A DNA stretch of 64,000 nucleotides from Delphinapterus leucas (taxonomy: Eukaryota > Chordata > Mammalia > Artiodactyla > Monodontidae): assembly GCF_002288925.2 (NCBI RefSeq), contig NW_022098037.1, positions 6,284,915 through 6,348,914 on the forward strand, written 5' to 3'. The notes beneath the pieces were generated by a model. That model ran no database searches. It was not told where the DNA came from and saw nothing but the letters and a program-made list of their open reading frames with translations. Positions within the stretch are counted from its first letter, which is position 1. Each line of letters begins with the position of its first letter. Shown here piece after piece: positions 55,801-62,780 of the stretch. Made by a program: the position numbers and the translations under genes.

Positions 55801-58800
55801 CCACATTCAGTACATCTTTTAATCCTTCTTAACGTATCACCTTGTAAGGAATGAGTCTGTTCATCTCTCATATACAATATAAGCTTGAAAATTTTCTGCA
55901 GAATTAGTTTCAATGGAAACTTTCTGAAAATTATGAAATTCTGCAATTCCACTTCAAAGCTTATATTTGAGATCAGTTGAGTAAAGTGCTACATATTTAT
56001 GCATTTTCCAGCCTGCTTATGGAAAGGTAAGAGCCTCTATTCCATTCTCTAACACTTAATATCAAAGTCTAAGAGTTTTAAGGGTGTTGGCCCTTTCTCC
56101 CATAGCGAAAGTAGCTACTATACTAGTTAATAAAAGTCAAGAACCAATGGGTTCAGCGAGTTACTTGAAGGAAGTAAGACAAGATTTAAAACATCCACTT
56201 CAGTGGTTTTGGCAATACAGAATACATGTGTCAACTATAGACCATACAGAAAATACCAACACAAAATCCTTCCCTTCATTTATCTCAACAAGGGCAGATT
56301 TATTGCCCACCATATTCTCAAAACATATCTGAATAACAAGGGATATACAATAAGGCTTTTCATTATTCCTTAATTGTTGACAACCTTGTAACGGTCATAA
56401 AAATGTCTAATCTTTTACTTTTTAGAATCTCTTACTGATGTATAAGTTATCGTTTCAATGCAGCAATGTATATGTACTCTTTGTATAAAGTGACAGTTAT
56501 TTTGCAGAAAAATGACTGACTCCACACCCTTTCCCCTCAACCTAGCTGACTAGGAAGAGATCTGGGAGTAATCCAAGTCTCCCAAGTGGCCACTGGCTGT
56601 TTCTGCCTCTTGGTATCCGTTCCCCCTTCTTCTGGTAACAGCAGCCTAGGTTTGCCTTGGGGAAACGACCATTTCTCCATTAAATAGTCTAAATGGTGGT
56701 CAATCAAAATGTTCTGCTCTGCACTAGCTACAGGATGGAATCATGCCCACGCTAGGCCAGCTGGAGGCGCTCTTCCTTGGAATCTGAATCTTGCGGTAAA
56801 AGAAAAAAAAAACTATTGAGAACAGCTGAAGTTGATTCACTATAATTCATTCTTGCAAATTAACACATTGACCCTGTTCAATTTCTGACGTTCTTCTCAT
56901 ACATTAGCACCTATTTTCAGAAAACTGGAAGAGAGCCACCAAGTGCAAAATGATTTTCTTTCCTTTTGCCAATGATTTCAGCTTGCTTGTCTCAGAACAG
57001 GGCTGCTGAAAGAGAAAATAATTTGGTCTATGTCAAAATGAGCACCCCCTGCCCGTTGAATGTGATGTACAAGGAAGACACTATTGATCCCAAAGAGAAG
57101 GTGTTTAAAATATTTTTTTAAATTGTGTGATATATTTGTGATGAAATATCTAGTTTCTCCATTAGCCTTCTTTAAGAAAATTAAATAGTTGTCGAAGACG
57201 TTATACCTTAATGCTATACTGAGACTTGAGGCAACAGCTGTAACTTTTCTAGTCAATTTTCAAGAAATAATATTTAATATATAATGTACATTATGTAACA
57301 TTTATACACATATAATACACACATATATATGTAGCATAATAATAATATACTATACAGTATCAGGGTAATTTTAAAAGAGAAATTCTCTAGGCTGCTTGAA
57401 ACAAAGAACTGTCAAAATGGAATCACTGTCTTTTAGTGTTTTTTTCTTAAGAGGTTTCCTTTTCTTCTCTCTCTAGTATATCTTCCCTTATTTCCCTACC
57501 CACACCTTTCAACCTATTCCAGACTTTAATATCTGGAAGAAAATGCTCTTTTGCTATCAATCCCTTCTCAGGAGGAAGTGCCATCCTCAGCTCCATGTAG
57601 CTAACTACCAGCTGACTAACCCCTTAAAGACCTGGTGGAAATTCCTTACGCATGAACTTCCCAGCTTCAAATTTTTGTACCACACCCTTAACGGTTGGTT
57701 TGTTTTCTAATGTAAACTTACTATTTCAGCCAAGAGATTTTTTTAACAGAAAAAAACAAAAGGAATGTTATATTAACCAAGAAGTAAATAGCAACTTACT
57801 TCCAGAAGTTTAATCTTGCTCCATTATAGGCATCATTTAGAATAGTGCCGATTCCACCTTGAATCAATGCAGCCTGTATAATCAAAGATGCAAATCCAGC
57901 CACCATGATCCCAACTTGAAAAACATCTGTCCAGATAACCGCTTTAAGACCACCCTTTGAGGGGAAAGTACATTAGGATTAATGCTTCTACCAGACATTA
58001 TTAAGCACCTACATGCTTATACACCATGCTGGAGAAAGATAACGAAAAATGGATCTTGGCCAAGAATTCCCCCCAGGGAGATAGTCAGGAAGGTAATACT
58101 CAGACCAAACTTGCAAATATAAGCAGAGTCCAAGATGTAAGGTCCTCCCAATAGAGAAAATAGCCTGGGCAAAAGCTTAGAGAGGTTAAAATATGTGGCA
58201 TGTTGAGTGCAGCCAGATATATATTTTGGAGTGCCTTGGAGTGGTGTGGGAATATTGTTGGGAAAAAAATTCAGAGTCAAATTGCAAATGGCGATATCAT
58301 AGATTTTAGCCTATAGGCAGGGCTGAAATTCAACCAGTATGCACAAAGAAGGACATACCAGTTGCTGAAAAAACTAAAATTGTTTTGTACTAGCCACCGC
58401 CACAAACTTCCCAAGTGTCCCCCTCCAGTCCCTGAACCAGCCCCTCCTTGAGGACCTTGTCTTCCAAAACACCTAGAATATCAGGGGTTGCATAAGGCTT
58501 GCACCACTGCTAAGGATCAGCATCCATGATAATATCAGTGCCCATGCCATACTGGTTCTTACATATTTTGACTGTTGTTCCTGCCTAAAGGCAATGGGAA
58601 GTTATCTCAGGTTTCTAAGCTGAGGAATATTATAAGCACAGCTAAGTAACACAGCAACAGTGAGAGTGAATTAGGAGACAAGGTTGGGGACCACGGCATG
58701 GTTCAAATGAAAGAAGAAAATATCCGTTATGATCAATGTCCTACAAAGGATCAAATTTTACCCTGGACTGAATATTCCTTACAAAAAAAGTTATACTGTG

Positions 58801-58973
58801 GGAGGCAGGTATGAAGAACCCAGATTGCAGCATGCAACGATTGAAATGTTCAGTTTTGCAAAGCAAGTGTGTAGAGTGAAAGGAGAAATAATGTTCTTGA
58901 CATACCATAGTGCAGTAGAATGTGCAGACCACGCCAGTAGCCACTACAGCACCCCACAGATTGAATCCTGTGA
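13774..58973 (-). CDS. SLC5A8: SLC5A8 (sodium-coupled monocarboxylate transporter 1), exons 4-15, 5' end outside window
   Basis: The twelve exons read through introns give about 455 residues that match SLC5A8 along their length. Known role of the family: an SLC5 solute symporter with a LeuT-type fold in the apical plasma membrane of epithelia (colon, kidney, thyroid). It couples Na+ entry to uptake of lactate, pyruvate, short-chain fatty acids, ketone bodies and nicotinate. Seen here: the [10 protein letters not shown] block, a Na+-site-like [11 protein letters not shown] segment, a large loop with NST and NGT glycosylation sequons, a cytoplasmic tail, and a C-terminal T-R-L fitting a PDZ ligand. 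Exon lengths are 68, 155, 141, 130, 89, 113, 68, 87, 206, 104, 80 and 126 nt; all phases agree and no stop interrupts them, so the visible part looks functional. SLC5A12 is the closest paralogue, but the wording of exons 11-15 fits SLC5A8. About 155 N-terminal residues and the promoter lie to the right of the window. Confidence 0.96.
14157..14236 (-). CDS. SLC5A8: SLC5A8 exon 14 (80 nt)
   Basis: The acceptor is gtttttcag| and the donor is AAGAAA|gtgagt. It encodes [20 protein letters not shown], then NFDIFKK, the proximal part of the cytoplasmic tail, with basic and acidic residues typical of SMCT1. Confidence 0.96.
14817..14994 (+). mobile_element. MER5A-type DNA transposon fragment
   Basis: It shows the diverged terminus gttctccaacta, the middle ccacctaggagatg, gagtcctgatttttacc, and the ending aagtttgagaaacacc as in MER5A. 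Confidence 0.75.
15065..15180 (+). repeat. L2 3'-end fragment
   Basis: The phrase attcattcaatatcgttgag, then tgcctaccatgctctagaga, followed by a 'ggtgctggagagacagagat' run, is the usual L2 3' signature. Confidence 0.7.
16560..16990 (+). mobile_element. HAL1-like (half-L1) fragment
   Basis: The run 'gaaagttactctcaacctag', then gattctctattcaaattatc, and the later 'gatgtgccccattcagttg' resemble the ORF1-like part of HAL1/L1 elements. Diverged and without a usable ORF. Confidence 0.55.
17571..17674 (-). CDS. SLC5A8: SLC5A8 exon 13 (104 nt)
   Basis: The acceptor is ctcttag| and the donor is CTACAG|gtaact. It reads [20 protein letters not shown], then [14 protein letters not shown]. This is the last transmembrane helix before the cytoplasmic tail. 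One base is left over for the Gly codon of exon 14. Confidence 0.95.
17880..18325 (+). repeat. L2 fragment
   Basis: It contains 'cctgccctcagaaagtttac', 'atgaacaagtaaacaaatta' and 'ggtcagggaaagtctttgtg', phrases typical of the L2 3' third. A short continuation (gtggaggagtgacatgacct) appears at 18783, after an inserted L1 piece. Confidence 0.7.
18335..18772 (-). mobile_element. L1 3'-end fragment, sense to SLC5A8
   Basis: Read on the minus strand it runs from the L1 'caagttgatccatgttgctg' and 'gaaataagtcagacaaagac' segments to an L1 3' UTR and A-rich end at the low coordinate. It splits the surrounding L2 into two parts, so it inserted later. Confidence 0.8.
19025..20300 (+). mobile_element. 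Old L1 ORF2 3' part, interrupted by a retrocopy
   Basis: The sequence ending at 19183 (…caataaatggtgcttggtta) continues after 19775 with the same L1 reading (gaatcttgatcacttg…, agagagtgggagaaaaatat, gaatggccaataaacatg). The gap is the insertion described separately. Confidence 0.8.
19184..19774 (+). pseudogene. Processed retrocopy of an unidentified transcript
   Basis: About 590 bp lie between two copies of agaatatccatatggg (19168-19183 and 19775-19790), and the insert ends in A-rich sequence after a TG repeat (near 19712) and an aataaaata signal at 19701. This is the layout of a poly-A cDNA inserted by L1 machinery. Short pieces read as protein, such as [15 protein letters not shown] near 19305, but stops in every frame prevent a long ORF. 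I do not recognise the parent gene; much of it could be 3' UTR. Confidence 0.7.
20420..21050 (+). repeat. L2 fragment
   Basis: It begins with the 'ttcatgcctctgcatatgtt' run and ends with 'gattataattgcctggaagg caggaacc … agtgccgggtgcatag', the order seen in L2 3' ends. Confidence 0.65.
22326..22531 (-). CDS. SLC5A8: SLC5A8 exon 12 (206 nt)
   Basis: The acceptor is gttttgcag| and the donor is GAAAG|gtattg. It begins [20 protein letters not shown] (a helix), then [20 protein letters not shown] and a loop with [20 protein letters not shown] and NGT are two N-glycosylation sequons in the predicted external loop. It is the longest exon in the window. The Arg codon at the end is split with exon 13. 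Confidence 0.97.
22532..24568 (-). other. SLC5A8 intron 11, part without named repeat
   Basis: Mostly plain intron. 24200-24365 is a strongly AT-rich tract with repeated tatata and ataatat units. No gene or named repeat is recognised. Confidence 0.5.
24569..24791 (-). mobile_element. CHR-type SINE next to SLC5A8 exon 11
   Basis: The plus strand runs from poly-T through gcggtacgtgggcctctcac to ccaccagggaagcc, so the element is on the minus strand. The direct repeats cacatattcattttt lie at 24560-24574 and 24792-24806. The head is about 24 nt downstream of the exon 11 donor in transcript order. Confidence 0.95.
24816..24902 (-). CDS. SLC5A8: SLC5A8 exon 11 (87 nt)
   Basis: The acceptor is tttttgtag| and the donor is TCAATA|gtaagt. 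It encodes 29 whole codons, [20 protein letters not shown] then ILVPFANSI, a Gly-rich transmembrane helix pair that is strongly conserved in SMCT proteins. A CHR SINE in the same orientation as the gene begins about 24 nt into the following intron. Confidence 0.96.
25344..27359 (+). promoter_or_regulatory. L1 5' UTR with CpG-rich part and 38-bp tandem units
   Basis: 25560-26420 is rich in G, C and CpG, unlike the surrounding AT-rich intron. Three units starting agagacgggc lie at 25998, 26036 and 26074 (period 38 bp). L1 5' UTRs are known to carry RNA polymerase II promoter activity, sometimes in both directions; activity here is inferred, not shown. A pyrimidine microsatellite occupies 26766-26850. 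Confidence 0.75.
27360..27908 (+). pseudogene. L1 ORF1 (RNA-binding protein), frameshifted
   Basis: It starts [10 protein letters not shown] and runs 182 residues through an acidic part, a coiled-coil (about residues 45-110, heptad-like [16 protein letters not shown]) and the RRM-type region ([11 protein letters not shown]). ORF1 proteins are usually about twice as long. The frame is lost near 27893, where one base seems missing in 'gagtccatacagg', and it stops at once. Further ORF1-like sequence (cagcagaaactctgcaagcc near 28040) continues in other frames. Confidence 0.85.
28304..32119 (+). pseudogene. L1 ORF2 (endonuclease and reverse transcriptase), broken
   Basis: Pieces in order: the endonuclease start [16 protein letters not shown] at 28304, a reverse-transcriptase core at 29352-30158 ([14 protein letters not shown]), the FADD catalytic box at 30395-30406, and the C-terminal part 31136-32119 (327 residues, [18 protein letters not shown]). 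Breaks seen: a frame change near 28415 that turns the expected QETH active-site text into YKRPT, a frameshift near 28720, a TGA near 29158, a TGA near 29330 and a frameshift near 30145. The C-terminal frame is open but has no start of its own. Confidence 0.9.
32496..33590 (-). other. Intron 10 sequence without named repeat
   Basis: A short TA microsatellite (about 32759-32770) and an A-run (32817-32830) are present. Nothing else is recognised. Confidence 0.5.
33590..33985 (+). repeat. L2 fragment
   Basis: It has 'tgtctactttgtcctggaca', 'ctcaccttcatggagttata' and 'cagtgggaagagtccatgat', in the order of an L2 3' end. Confidence 0.65.
33991..34240 (+). mobile_element. CHR/Bov-tA-related SINE
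   Basis: It starts ggacttccctggtgacgcag, carries a ggtttgatccctggtcaggg B-box region and repeated 'catgccacaactaag' units, and ends in an AAAT-rich tail. A diverged relative of the other SINEs here. Confidence 0.85.
34390..39350 (+). mobile_element. Old L1, 5' UTR to ORF2, decayed, in intron 10
   Basis: It begins ggaagatggagtaggtgtac, passes ORF1-like sequence (about 35430-36150) and ORF2 (about 36540-39240), including [18 protein letters not shown] at about 38030 and a FADD-box remnant reading FEDD near 38510. Many stops and frameshifts, more than in the L1 at 25344, so it is older. An L1 3' tail-like phrase follows at 39262-39350. Confidence 0.85.
39519..39586 (-). CDS. SLC5A8: SLC5A8 exon 10 (68 nt)
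   Basis: The acceptor is catctag| and the donor is TTGCAG|gtaaga. Two bases finish a Ser codon, followed by [20 protein letters not shown], then LQ, a transmembrane helix. It is a small exon isolated between two long introns (7.9 kb and 14.6 kb), both filled with L1 sequence. Confidence 0.95.
39587..40140 (+). repeat. Intron 9 start with LTR-like fragment (about 39910-40075)
   Basis: The run 'gagcttctgggttggtgaac', then 'catgcccttttccatatctt', and 'ttttgagttatatcctttta' resembles the 3' end of an old LTR-type repeat; class uncertain. The remainder is plain intron. Confidence 0.4.
40140..44896 (+). mobile_element. 5'-truncated L1 with an internal deletion, intron 9
   Basis: It begins inside the L1 5' UTR (ggttttggtgctctggccgg near 40164). 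ORF1 remnants lie at 40645-41490, ORF2 pieces at 41570-44520, and the 3' UTR ends 'ctccaataaagatgtt' plus poly-A to 44896. It is closely similar to the L1 at 25344 but lacks about 0.9 kb of ORF2 near 42325. The active-site text reads CCLQQIHF, where the usual catalytic Glu is Gln. The FADD box is present at 42797-42808. Stops and frameshifts rule out activity. Confidence 0.92.
44897..46044 (-). other. Intron 9 sequence, mostly unnamed
   Basis: A short MIR-like run (aagaaacagaggctcagatg) is at 45949-45968. No gene or other named repeat is recognised. Confidence 0.5.
46045..46260 (+). mobile_element. CHR-type SINE
   Basis: Head ggcttccctggtggcgcagt, end gcgtaccgc, tail with (CAAA)n. Direct repeats cttctattcg lie at 46034-46043 and 46261-46270. 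Confidence 0.96.
46271..47090 (-). other. Intron 9 sequence without named repeat
   Basis: AT-rich with short random ORFs only; nothing is recognised. Confidence 0.5.
47103..47304 (-). mobile_element. CHR-type SINE, sense to SLC5A8, 212 nt below exon 9
   Basis: Plus-strand poly-T, then gcggcacgtgggcctctcac to ccaccagggaagcc. The flanks ctggcaattgtt (47091) and ctggtaattgtt (47305) are a target duplication with one mismatch. Confidence 0.95.
47516..47628 (-). CDS. SLC5A8: SLC5A8 exon 9 (113 nt)
   Basis: The acceptor is cccttacag| and the donor is ATGA|gtaagt. It reads (S)[20 protein letters not shown], then [17 protein letters not shown]. The Ser-rich TVSSSIN segment corresponds to the helix that contributes the second Na+ site in SLC5 structures. 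The cytoplasmic loop reads LVKSRFQ where I recall LIKPYFR in human, so this loop has changed at several positions while the helix is kept. Confidence 0.95.
47753..47872 (+). repeat. Fused fragment: antisense L1 3' end plus SINE tail
   Basis: The left part 'ttattgaagtatagttgatt' is the complement of an L1 3' UTR. It joins a 5'-truncated long-SINE tail (gcgcaccgcaacgaagaccc…) that ends in a (TTAA)n/A-rich run. It lies in the 439-bp intron 8. Confidence 0.6.
48068..48156 (-). CDS. SLC5A8: SLC5A8 exon 8 (89 nt)
   Basis: The acceptor is tttttcag| and the donor is TTAAG|gtatga. It reads [20 protein letters not shown], then VACAYSGTL, with the following Ser codon split. It belongs to the helix pair preceding the Na+-site helix. 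I recall Val at the sixth position in human; here it is Ala. Confidence 0.95.
48325..48535 (+). repeat. MIR SINE
   Basis: It contains 'agcacagtagttaagggtac', 'tctgagcctcagtttcccca' and 'tgtaaaataggaataataat', the MIR core phrases. Confidence 0.85.
48691..49641 (+). mobile_element. Tigger-family DNA transposon (TcMar-Tigger type), about 950 bp
   Basis: Terminal inverted repeats cagttgacccttgaacaaca at 48691 and ttcaagggtcaactg ending at 49641. The TA target is kept on the left (48689-48690) and mutated on the right. There is no open transposase frame, so it is an internally deleted or decayed copy. Confidence 0.88.
49642..50980 (-). other. Intron 7 sequence, mostly unnamed
   Basis: A short tandem motif with a 9-bp period (caggtcatt/c) lies at about 50206-50232, and a T/G-rich run at 50528-50570. 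Nothing else is recognised. Confidence 0.5.
50985..51365 (+). repeat. Two adjacent MIR fragments
   Basis: The first (about 50985-51200) has 'gggtttgaatcctggctcca' and 'ctctctgtgcctcagtttcc'. The second (about 51210-51365) has 'tgtgaccttgggcaaattat' and ends tggtgctcaataaatgtt. Confidence 0.8.
51407..51590 (+). mobile_element. Bov-tA/CHR-related SINE with perfect 14-bp target duplication
   Basis: Starts gggacttccctggtggtcca and has the ggtttgatccctgatcaggg B-box region. The direct repeats aaaaactggaaggt lie at 51393-51406 and 51591-51604. Confidence 0.9.
51963..52092 (-). CDS. SLC5A8: SLC5A8 exon 7 (130 nt), unusual donor
   Basis: The acceptor is ccttctttag|. It reads [20 protein letters not shown], then [23 protein letters not shown]. 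The frame and the next exon (LMPYL...) force the exon to end at CAG, so the donor is CAG|gtccagtacc. This has GT but lacks the usual purine at +3 and G at +5. A GTGTGT ten bases further on would shift the frame. The helix and the DCDPW loop are otherwise intact. Confidence 0.93.
52093..55035 (-). other. SLC5A8 intron 6 with MIR, LTR-like and L2 pieces
   Basis: MIR at about 52650-52850 (gaccttgggcaagtaattta, tctctgactctcagtttctt). A repeat of the same unassigned LTR-like family as at 6285 lies at about 52925-53285 (ending atctcagagtctgcttctgg). L2-like sequence lies at about 54196-54360 with a MIR-like run near 54480. The remainder is plain intron. Confidence 0.6.
55036..55176 (-). CDS. SLC5A8: SLC5A8 exon 6 (141 nt)
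   Basis: The acceptor is tcatttag| and the donor is AAAAT|gtaaga. It reads [12 protein letters not shown], then [18 protein letters not shown] and [16 protein letters not shown]. It covers an extracellular turn and the helix that contains the conserved YGVNQ.QVQRY segment of SLC5 carriers. The final Met codon is split with exon 7. Confidence 0.96.
55177..57799 (-). other. SLC5A8 intron 5, no named repeat
   Basis: The longest stretch here without a recognised element. AT-rich at 57262-57350. No exon-like block or ORF of interest. Confidence 0.5.
57800..57954 (-). CDS. SLC5A8: SLC5A8 exon 5 (155 nt)
   Basis: The acceptor is ctcaaag| and the donor is TGGAA|gtaagt, giving an Asn codon split two plus one. 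It starts [20 protein letters not shown], continues through a hydrophobic helix ([12 protein letters not shown]) and ends ARLNFW. The conserved GGLKA..TD stretch is a family hallmark across this exon junction. About residues 179-230 of the protein. No stop or indel against the expected 155 nt. Confidence 0.96.
57955..58905 (-). other. SLC5A8 intron 4 with L2-like sequence
   Basis: On the plus strand 'gaaggtaatactcagaccaa', 'tagcctgggcaaaagcttag' and 'aggcaatgggaagttatctc' (near 58590) fit an L2 fragment. Confidence 0.5.
58906..58973 (-). CDS. SLC5A8: SLC5A8 exon 4 (68 nt)
   Basis: The acceptor ends in tttctacag and the donor is ATG|gtatgt. It opens with two bases that finish a Val codon and reads [20 protein letters not shown], then T-M. 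This hydrophobic stretch is a transmembrane helix of the SLC5 core (about residues 156-178 by the human count). The last residue is Met where I recall Leu in human. The codon before it is split with an exon beyond the window. Confidence 0.95.
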
Positions 58974-59479
58974 CTGTAGAAGAAAAGAAAATGCACGTGT
59001 AACTATGAAACATATATAAGCACTTCTCAAAAAATCATCAGGGGGAAGCTATACCATTTATTGGGCACCTACCTCTACACCCACTTGCCATAAACTAGGT
59101 CCAAATATCAAAAAATGTACCAAGACAAATGGAGTTTAAAACTTTATTTGATGAGTGAAATACACCTGGCTTCTACCCTCAGGCACCATACAGTATCCAA
59201 CACTGGCTAAATCAAATACATGAAAAAGCATTTATATTGTAATTAAGCTAAGACACCGCTTGATATTGGGAGGTCGTTACCCAGACTGAATGGGGTCATA
59301 GGATATTTGTTGCCATGGTTCAAATAAACACATTATTCTACCAGTCCATGAAAGGCAAGTTGTGCGTGTTCAAATGGGGCCAAGATAAAGAAAAGTCTAT
59401 ATAATTTGTTACCATTTATTTAAGAAGTAAAGGGGCATATTATACTTTTTAAATGAAAGGATAACAACTCCATGCCCAC

Positions 59480-61985
59480 AGATTTGAAAATCCAGATGAA
59501 ATGACCCAATATCTTGAAAGACACAATTTGCCAAAACTCACACAGGAAAAAAATAGATGATCTGAATAGACCTATATTTACTTTAAAAATTGAATCAACA
59601 ATTAATAACCTTCCAAAACAGAAAGCCCCAGACCCAGAGGGTGATGAATTCTGCTGAATATTTAAGGATGGAATTATACCAGTCTTTTTCAGAGGACAGA
59701 AGCAGAGGGAATACTTTATAACTCCTTCTATGAGGCCAGCAACACCCTAATACCAACCAGACAAAGACATTACAAGAAAAGAAAACTACAGACCAATATC
59801 TCTCATGAATATAGATGCAAGAATCCTCAACAAAATATTAGCAAATCAAATTTTAAGAGCATAAAAAGAATTAAACACCATATGCAAGGCTGGCTCAACA
59901 TTTGAAGATCAGTTAATGGAATCCACCACATCAACAGACTAAAGAAGAAAAATCATATTATCAAATTAATAGATGCAGAAAAAGCATCTGACAAAATCCA
60001 ACATGCATTCATGATAAAATCTCTCAATTAACTAGAAATAGAGGGGAACATTCTCAATCTGATAAAGATTATCTACAAAAAACTTACAGCTGACATTATA
60101 CTTAATGGTGAGCCACTCAAAGATTTCCCACTAAGAACAGGTACAAAGGAAGGAAGGAAGACATAAAACTCTCTTTGTTCACAAATGACATGATCATCTT
60201 TGTAGAAAATCTGAAATAATTGGCAAAAAATCTCCCAGGTCTAATAAATGATTATAGTAAGTTTGCAGGATACAGGTTAATAAACAAAAGTCAATCACCT
60301 TCCTATATACCAACAAAAAACAGGTGGAATTTGAAATTTAAAGCACATTTCCATTTACCTTAGTACCCCCCAAAATGAAATACTTAGCTATAAATCTAAC
60401 AAAATATAATATATACAAGATGTATACGTGGAAAACTACAAAACTCTGATGAATGAAATGAAAGAACTGAATAAGTGGAGAGATATTCCATGTTTATGAA
60501 TAGGACAACTCAATACTGTCAAGATGTCAGTTCTTCCCAATTTAATCTACAGATTCAGTGCAATCCCAGTGGAAGTCCCAGAAAGCTATTTTGTGGATAA
60601 TGACAAACTGTGGATAATTGAAAAACTGATTCGAAAGTTTATATGGAGAGGCAAAAGACTCTGAATCGCCAACACAATATTGAAGGAGAAGAACAAAGCT
60701 GGAGAACTGACTGTACCTGACTTCAAGATTTAATATGAGGACTTCCCTGGTGGTGCAGTGGTTAAGAATCCGCCTGCCAATGCAGGGGACACAGGTTCAA
60801 TCCCTGGTCTGGGAAGAGCCCACATGCTGCAGAGCAACTAAGCCCATGTGCCACAACTACTGAGCCCGTGCTCTAGAGCCTGCGAGCCACAACTACTGAA
60901 GCCTGTGCACCTAGAGCCCGTGCTCCACAACAAGAGAAGTCACCACAATGAGAAGCCCGTGCACCGCAATGAAGAATAGCCCCTGCTCACTGCAACCAGA
61001 GAAAGCCTGCACGCAGCAACGAAGACCCAATGCAGGCAAAAGTAAAAAAATAAAACTAAAAAGTAGAAAAGACTTAACATGAAACTAGAATAATCAAGAG
61101 TGTGATACTGGTGAAAGAATAGACAAATAGATCAATGAAAAAGAACAGAGAGCCCAGAAATAGACCCCCATAATTAAAGTCAACTGATCTTTGGCCAAAG
61201 AGTAAAGTCAATTCAATGGGGCAAAGATAGTTTCTTCAACAAACGGTGCTGGAACAACAGGACATCCACATGCAAAAAAAATGAATCTAGACACAGACCT
61301 TACACCCTTCACCAAGATTAAAATCAAGATGGCTCATAGACCTGTATATGATGTTGTCTTTTTAGATAAAACATCAAAGACACAATCTATGAAAGAAATA
61401 ATTGATAAGCTGGACTTCATTAAAATTAAAAAACATATGCTCTGTGAAAGATAATATCAGATGAATTAGAAGATAAGCCACAGACTGAAAGAAAATTTTG
61501 CAAAAGACATATCTGATAAAGGATTGTTCTCCAAATTATACAAAAACTCTTAAAACTCAACTGTAAAAAAAAAAGCCTGATTTTAAAATGTACCAAAGAC
61601 CTTAATAGACACCTCACAGAAGATATATACATGGCAAATAAGCATATGAAAAGATGCTCCACACAATATGTCATCAGGGAAGTGTAAATGAAAACCAGAA
61701 ACTTATTAGAATGGCCAAAATCTGGAACACTGACAACATCACACACTGGCAAGGATGTGGAGCAACATAACTCTTTCATACATTGCTGATAAGAATGCAA
61801 AATGGTAACAGCCATTTTGGAAGACAGTTTGGTGGTTTCTTACAAAACTAAACACATTCTTATCATATAATCCCGCAGTTGCGCTCTTTGGTATTAACTC
61901 AAAAGAGTTGAAAACTGCATATGGAATAGTCTCTCCAAAAAGTTGAAATGAAGTCTGAGAAAGCTTCTAGATCTAGTTCACAAGA
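59480..61985 (+). mobile_element. Old L1 ORF2 fragment in intron 3, interrupted by a SINE
   Basis: ORF2 text is visible in broken frames: [15 protein letters not shown] near 59806, a FADD-box remnant reading FTND near 60178, and GKDVEQHN-like C-terminal text near 61750. The L1 reading resumes after the SINE at 60739-61069. Confidence 0.85.
60739..61069 (+). mobile_element. Long CHR-type SINE inserted in L1
   Basis: It starts ggacttccctggtggtgcag, contains 'gccacaactactga' twice and ends in an A-rich tail. The flanks gatttaatatga (60727-60738) and gacttaacatga (61071-61082) are a diverged target duplication. Confidence 0.92.
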
Positions 61986-62780
61986 AATACAGTTCACCAA
62001 AATGACTCAATAAGAACAAGAAAATATGAATAACTCTATATCAAAGAAACTGAATCCATATACCAAAACCTTTCTATGAAAACAAACAAATATCAGGCCC
62101 AGATGCCCACATTGTGAATTCTTTCAAGCATTTAAGAAGGAAATACACAGTTTTATACAAACTCTTTCAGAAAACAGAGGAGGGAACACTTCCCAGATCA
62201 TATAAAGCCAGTATAATTGATACCAAAATCCTGACAAAGACATTAAAGGAAAAGTAAATTTCAGGCCAATATTCCTCATAACCTGTAAAAATCCTTAACA
62301 AAATATTGGCAAATCAAATCCAGCAATATATAAAAAGGTTAATATATTATGACCAAGTGAGGTTTATCCCAAGGATGAAAATTGGTTTAACATTTGAAAA
62401 TCAATATAATTTTCTACATTAACAGTGCATTAAGACAAAGAAGAGAAATAAGAGGCATGCAGACAGGAAAAGAAGTAGTAAAACTGTCTCTATTCATAAA
62501 CAACATGAAAATCATAAGGGATATGCCAAAAGCCTACTTGAATTAATGAATATATTTAGTGAGTTCTCAGGACAGAAGATCAACATATAGAAGGCAATTG
62601 TATTTTTCCATCCTTGCAAATGAATAATTAGAAAATGATATTATAAAACAATACCATTTACAATAGCATAAAAAACATCAATTATCTAGAAATAAATCTA
62701 AGAAATATGTACAAGACTTCAATATCAAAAACTGAGAAACATTACTGAGAGAAATTTTAAAAGGCCTGGGTAAACGGATA
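61986..62780 (+). mobile_element. Second old L1 ORF2 fragment
   Basis: It repeats ORF2 landmarks already passed upstream (gaccaagtgaggtttatccc near 62350, ctgtctctattcataaacaa near 62485), so it is a separate insertion, very decayed. Confidence 0.75.

Noticed and set aside
58729..59019. Plus-strand frame of 96 residues
   Set aside because: It is the antisense shadow of SLC5A8 exon 4 and its flanks.
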